Positions 5,146-7,069 of a stretch of DNA of 7,069 nucleotides are shown in pieces (positions within the stretch are counted from its first letter, which is position 1; every line of letters starts with the position of its first letter). The stretch is from NCBI GenBank assembly GCA_030695285.1, contig JAUYTF010000125.1, forward strand, positions 1 through 7,069. The letters are read 5' to 3'. The notes beneath the pieces were generated by a model. That model was not told where the DNA came from and did not search any database. It was given only the letters and a program-made list of their open reading frames with translations. Origin of the DNA: Eubacteriales bacterium. GTDB lineage: Bacteria; Bacillota; Clostridia; Christensenellales; CAG-138. The position numbers and the translations under genes are program-made.

Positions 5146-7069
5146 ATGAGACGGAGCAGAAACAGAATTGTACAATGCGCAATCGCCCTGATCTTCACCG
5201 CGCTCATGCTGGCCCAGTTTGGCTGCGTGGGCGAGACGGTGAGCGCGCTGGACTATTCTCTGGAAAGCGAACTATATACCGGAGTGACGGAGGAGCCGGC
5301 CGAGAGCGGCGAACCGACGCCGGAGCAAACGGTGCAAAGCGGCGACACGACTCCGGAGCAATCGAGCACACCCATGTTGAGCGCAACCCCCGCGCCCGAG
5401 ATAACGCCGGGTGCTACGCCCGCGCAGACGCTTTCCGGGGCAACGCCAGCGCCCGACGCGAGCGGTAGCAATGTGACCCCGCTGCCTTCACAGACGCCGG
5501 AGATCCATCGGCTCACCGTTTTCGTGCAGGATCAGACCGCTACGGGACTCGCCGGCGCGCGCGTATCGCTCTATCAGGACGAATCGCTGCTGTTCACCGG
5601 AATGACCGGTATCGACGGTCTTGTGTCTTGGATGCTTCCGCTCGGGCATGTCTACCGCGCAACGGCTGCGCTTTCGGGCTATCTGCCAGGCGACGGTAAC
5701 GGCAACACGTATGATATGGCGCGGGACGTGCTTGCAAAGATCACGCTTGCACAAAGCGCGCAAACGGACGACAGCATGGCAACACCAACGCCGATCCCCG
5801 TACCGGAAGGCGCACAGGGCAGAGTGATTATCGAAGCTGCGGCGGTGACCATCCAGCAGAAGCAGGAGGGGTTTACGCTGCTTGACGGCGTGAGCGCGCA
5901 GACGGAGTTTGGCCAGCCTGTTGCAGTATGGGTTGTGAACAACGGCGGGTTTCGCGCGGATATCGCGGGAACCTACAGTGTGATTTACGGCGCGTTTCAG
6001 GAAGGCGCGCTCATCAGCGTTACGCGCGCGATTACAATTGAGGGCGCGGAGACGGAGATGGTGGCGCAGGATCAACCAAGCGCACCCGCTGGCAGCAGCA
6101 AAGAGCGCTATGAAATCCTGATGGCATATCGCGCCGAGGTCGGGGCGGAGCTCAGCGAACGGGTTGCGGCTTTGAGCGCTGCGTATCAGCGAAAAGTTGA
6201 CGAAGCGCTGGCAGAAAACGACGAAGCCCGCATTCTGGCGGAAGTCACGACGCAGAATGATACGGATGCGTCATCCAAAACGAAAGACGTGCAGCAGACG
6301 CTCGAAGCAAAGGTGACCAACTGGTCGGATGTGCTGGCGACGTTTTTCGCGCGATATGTGGCAAGCGAAGAGAACCCGCTGGATGTTGAGCAGCTGCGCG
6401 CCATCCCGTTGCATCAGCTGGACGATGTGTTTTGGGACATGAACCAGATCGAAGTCTTCCGCATGGACGGCGTGGCAAATGTTATGCTCAGCGCAAAGAC
6501 CTACGAGGAGATGGCGGACGCGTACGGCATGAGCGCGAAACGCAAAACCTTCCTATATGAACTCATGCAGCCGGAGTTTCAGCGTACGTTTGCTTCCGTG
6601 ACGGGGAACACAGCGTTTGCAGATACTTCGGAGGAGAGCATCCAAGCGTTGCTTGCGACGCTGCCGCAAGACACCAATGTTGCGCGCAAACAAGTGGTTG
6701 AAACGGCGCTTTCGCTTGCGGGCAAAGTCTCCTATGTCTGGGGCGGAAAATACAATCGCCTTGGCTGGAACACTGACTGGGAAAATGGCGACCAGTCACC
6801 GGAGGGTGAGAGCGCAAAGATAACGCGTGTCAACGGGCTGGATTGCAGCGGATTCGTCAGCTGGACGTTCATCAACGCAACCGGAGATCCGGCGGCTATT
6901 CGCGCGATCGGCAACGGCTCTAGCAATCAATGGGCGAGTTCCGGCGCTATCGGCTGGGACGAGGGGCGTCCCGGCGATCTCGCCTTCTACAACGCGCCGG
7001 GCGCTGAGCAGTTCAACCATGTTGGAATCATTGTTTCGGTTGACGACGACGGGAGTTATCTCGTTGCGC
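5146..7069 (+). CDS. Secreted multidomain NlpC/P60 (C40) cell-wall hydrolase, C-terminus cut by window edge
   Basis: Open from ATG 5146 to the last base: 641 codons with no stop, partial at the 3' end. AAGGA (5132-5136) lies 9 bases upstream. Predicted exported peptidoglycan endopeptidase. Seen in order: signal peptide (Arg2/3/5/7, hydrophobic 8-26, possible signal peptidase I cut after VSA, residue 34; the QFGC at 24-27 is a poor lipobox); Thr/Pro-rich linker (57-118); Cna-B or carboxypeptidase-regulatory-like beta domain (121 to ~200); second short TPTP linker (~210-222); Ig-like domain (226-303) with the DGVSAQ...GTYSVIYGA...VTRAITI pattern of bacterial surface Ig-like repeats; charged helical region (~318-395); NWSDVLATFFARYV and DVFWDMN segments (392-432); a segment with KTYEEMADAYGM (451-462); then NlpC/P60 from ~514 with YVWGGK, nucleophile Cys567 in LDCSGFVSW, and His625 in FNHVGIIV. 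The third catalytic residue would lie just past the edge. The helical plus C40 part resembles large clostridial hydrolases, some from conjugative elements, but no conjugation gene is seen here. Confidence 0.9.
   Translation, partial: MRRSRNRIVQCAIALIFTALMLAQFGCVGETVSALDYSLESELYTGVTEEPAESGEPTPEQTVQSGDTTPEQSSTPMLSATPAPEITPGATPAQTLSGATPAPDASGSNVTPLPSQTPEIHRLTVFVQDQTATGLAGARVSLYQDESLLFTGMTGIDGLVSWMLPLGHVYRATAALSGYLPGDGNGNTYDMARDVLAKITLAQSAQTDDSMATPTPIPVPEGAQGRVIIEAAAVTIQQKQEGFTLLDGVSAQTEFGQPVAVWVVNNGGFRADIAGTYSVIYGAFQEGALISVTRAITIEGAETEMVAQDQPSAPAGSSKERYEILMAYRAEVGAELSERVAALSAAYQRKVDEALAENDEARILAEVTTQNDTDASSKTKDVQQTLEAKVTNWSDVLATFFARYVASEENPLDVEQLRAIPLHQLDDVFWDMNQIEVFRMDGVANVMLSAKTYEEMADAYGMSAKRKTFLYELMQPEFQRTFASVTGNTAFADTSEESIQALLATLPQDTNVARKQVVETALSLAGKVSYVWGGKYNRLGWNTDWENGDQSPEGESAKITRVNGLDCSGFVSWTFINATGDPAAIRAIGNGSSNQWASSGAIGWDEGRPGDLAFYNAPGAEQFNHVGIIVSVDDDGSYLVA
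5314..5499 (+). repeat. Thr/Pro-rich low-complexity coding stretch
   Basis: Encodes residues 57-118 of the hydrolase, with nine Thr-Pro pairs in loosely repeated units such as TPEQ (twice), ATPAPE, ATPAQ and ATPAPD. The DNA repeats are diverged, so this is not a recent tandem array. Such stretches usually act as extended spacers through the cell wall and may be O-glycosylated; both points are inference. Confidence 0.7.

Noticed and set aside
5211..5229. Hydrolase as a lipoprotein through Cys27
   Set aside because: The residues before the cysteine are AQFG, which lack the Leu at -3 and small residue at -2 of a lipobox; the VSA site at 32-34 is a better cleavage site.
5146..7069. Hydrolase as evidence of an integrative conjugative element
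   Set aside because: The helical and C40 segments resemble hydrolases of some clostridial conjugative elements, but no VirB4, relaxase, integrase or attachment site is present in the window.

Overview
The window looks like chromosome from a fairly GC-rich Gram-positive anaerobe of the Clostridia type (Bacillota). The grounds are: a transketolase split into two adjacent genes, a TTG start behind a strong AGGAGGA ribosome binding site, a short Ser/Lys signal peptidase with one membrane anchor, and a large exported NlpC/P60 cell-wall hydrolase with a Thr/Pro-rich linker. This is inference from gene content; no species can be named from the sequence alone.

Left part (1-1440, minus strand): a full-length membrane sugar-1-phosphate transferase, the kind that starts exopolysaccharide or capsule repeat units on undecaprenyl phosphate. 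A terminator-like hairpin lies at the very left edge. A 428-base divergent intergenic region (1441-1868) carries candidate promoters for both directions and a run of phased A/T tracts.

Centre (1869-3730, plus strand): a two-gene operon for the N- and C-terminal halves of transketolase, 16 bases apart, closed by a textbook Rho-independent terminator. Next comes a small stand-alone GNAT-type acetyltransferase gene (3861-4136), flanked on both sides by the same 11-base direct repeat and sitting in low-GC non-coding DNA.

Right part (4137-7069, plus strand): a regulated-looking transcription unit. A near-consensus promoter has TATGCA palindromes beside and inside it. It is followed by an mRNA leader with a strong hairpin whose loop can pair with the Shine-Dalgarno sequence of the next gene. 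That gene encodes a type I signal peptidase. After a 94-base gap with another hairpin comes a large secreted C40 peptidase gene (5146 onward), which is open to the right edge. The peptidase has a signal peptide, a Thr/Pro linker, two Ig-like or Cna-B-like domains, a helical region and a catalytic NlpC/P60 domain. The likely logic is that one unit makes an exported wall hydrolase together with a peptidase able to release exported proteins.

I saw no CRISPR array, tRNA, rRNA, insertion sequence or clear defence system. The most interesting parts are the regulatory DNA and RNA at 4299-4480 and the multidomain hydrolase.
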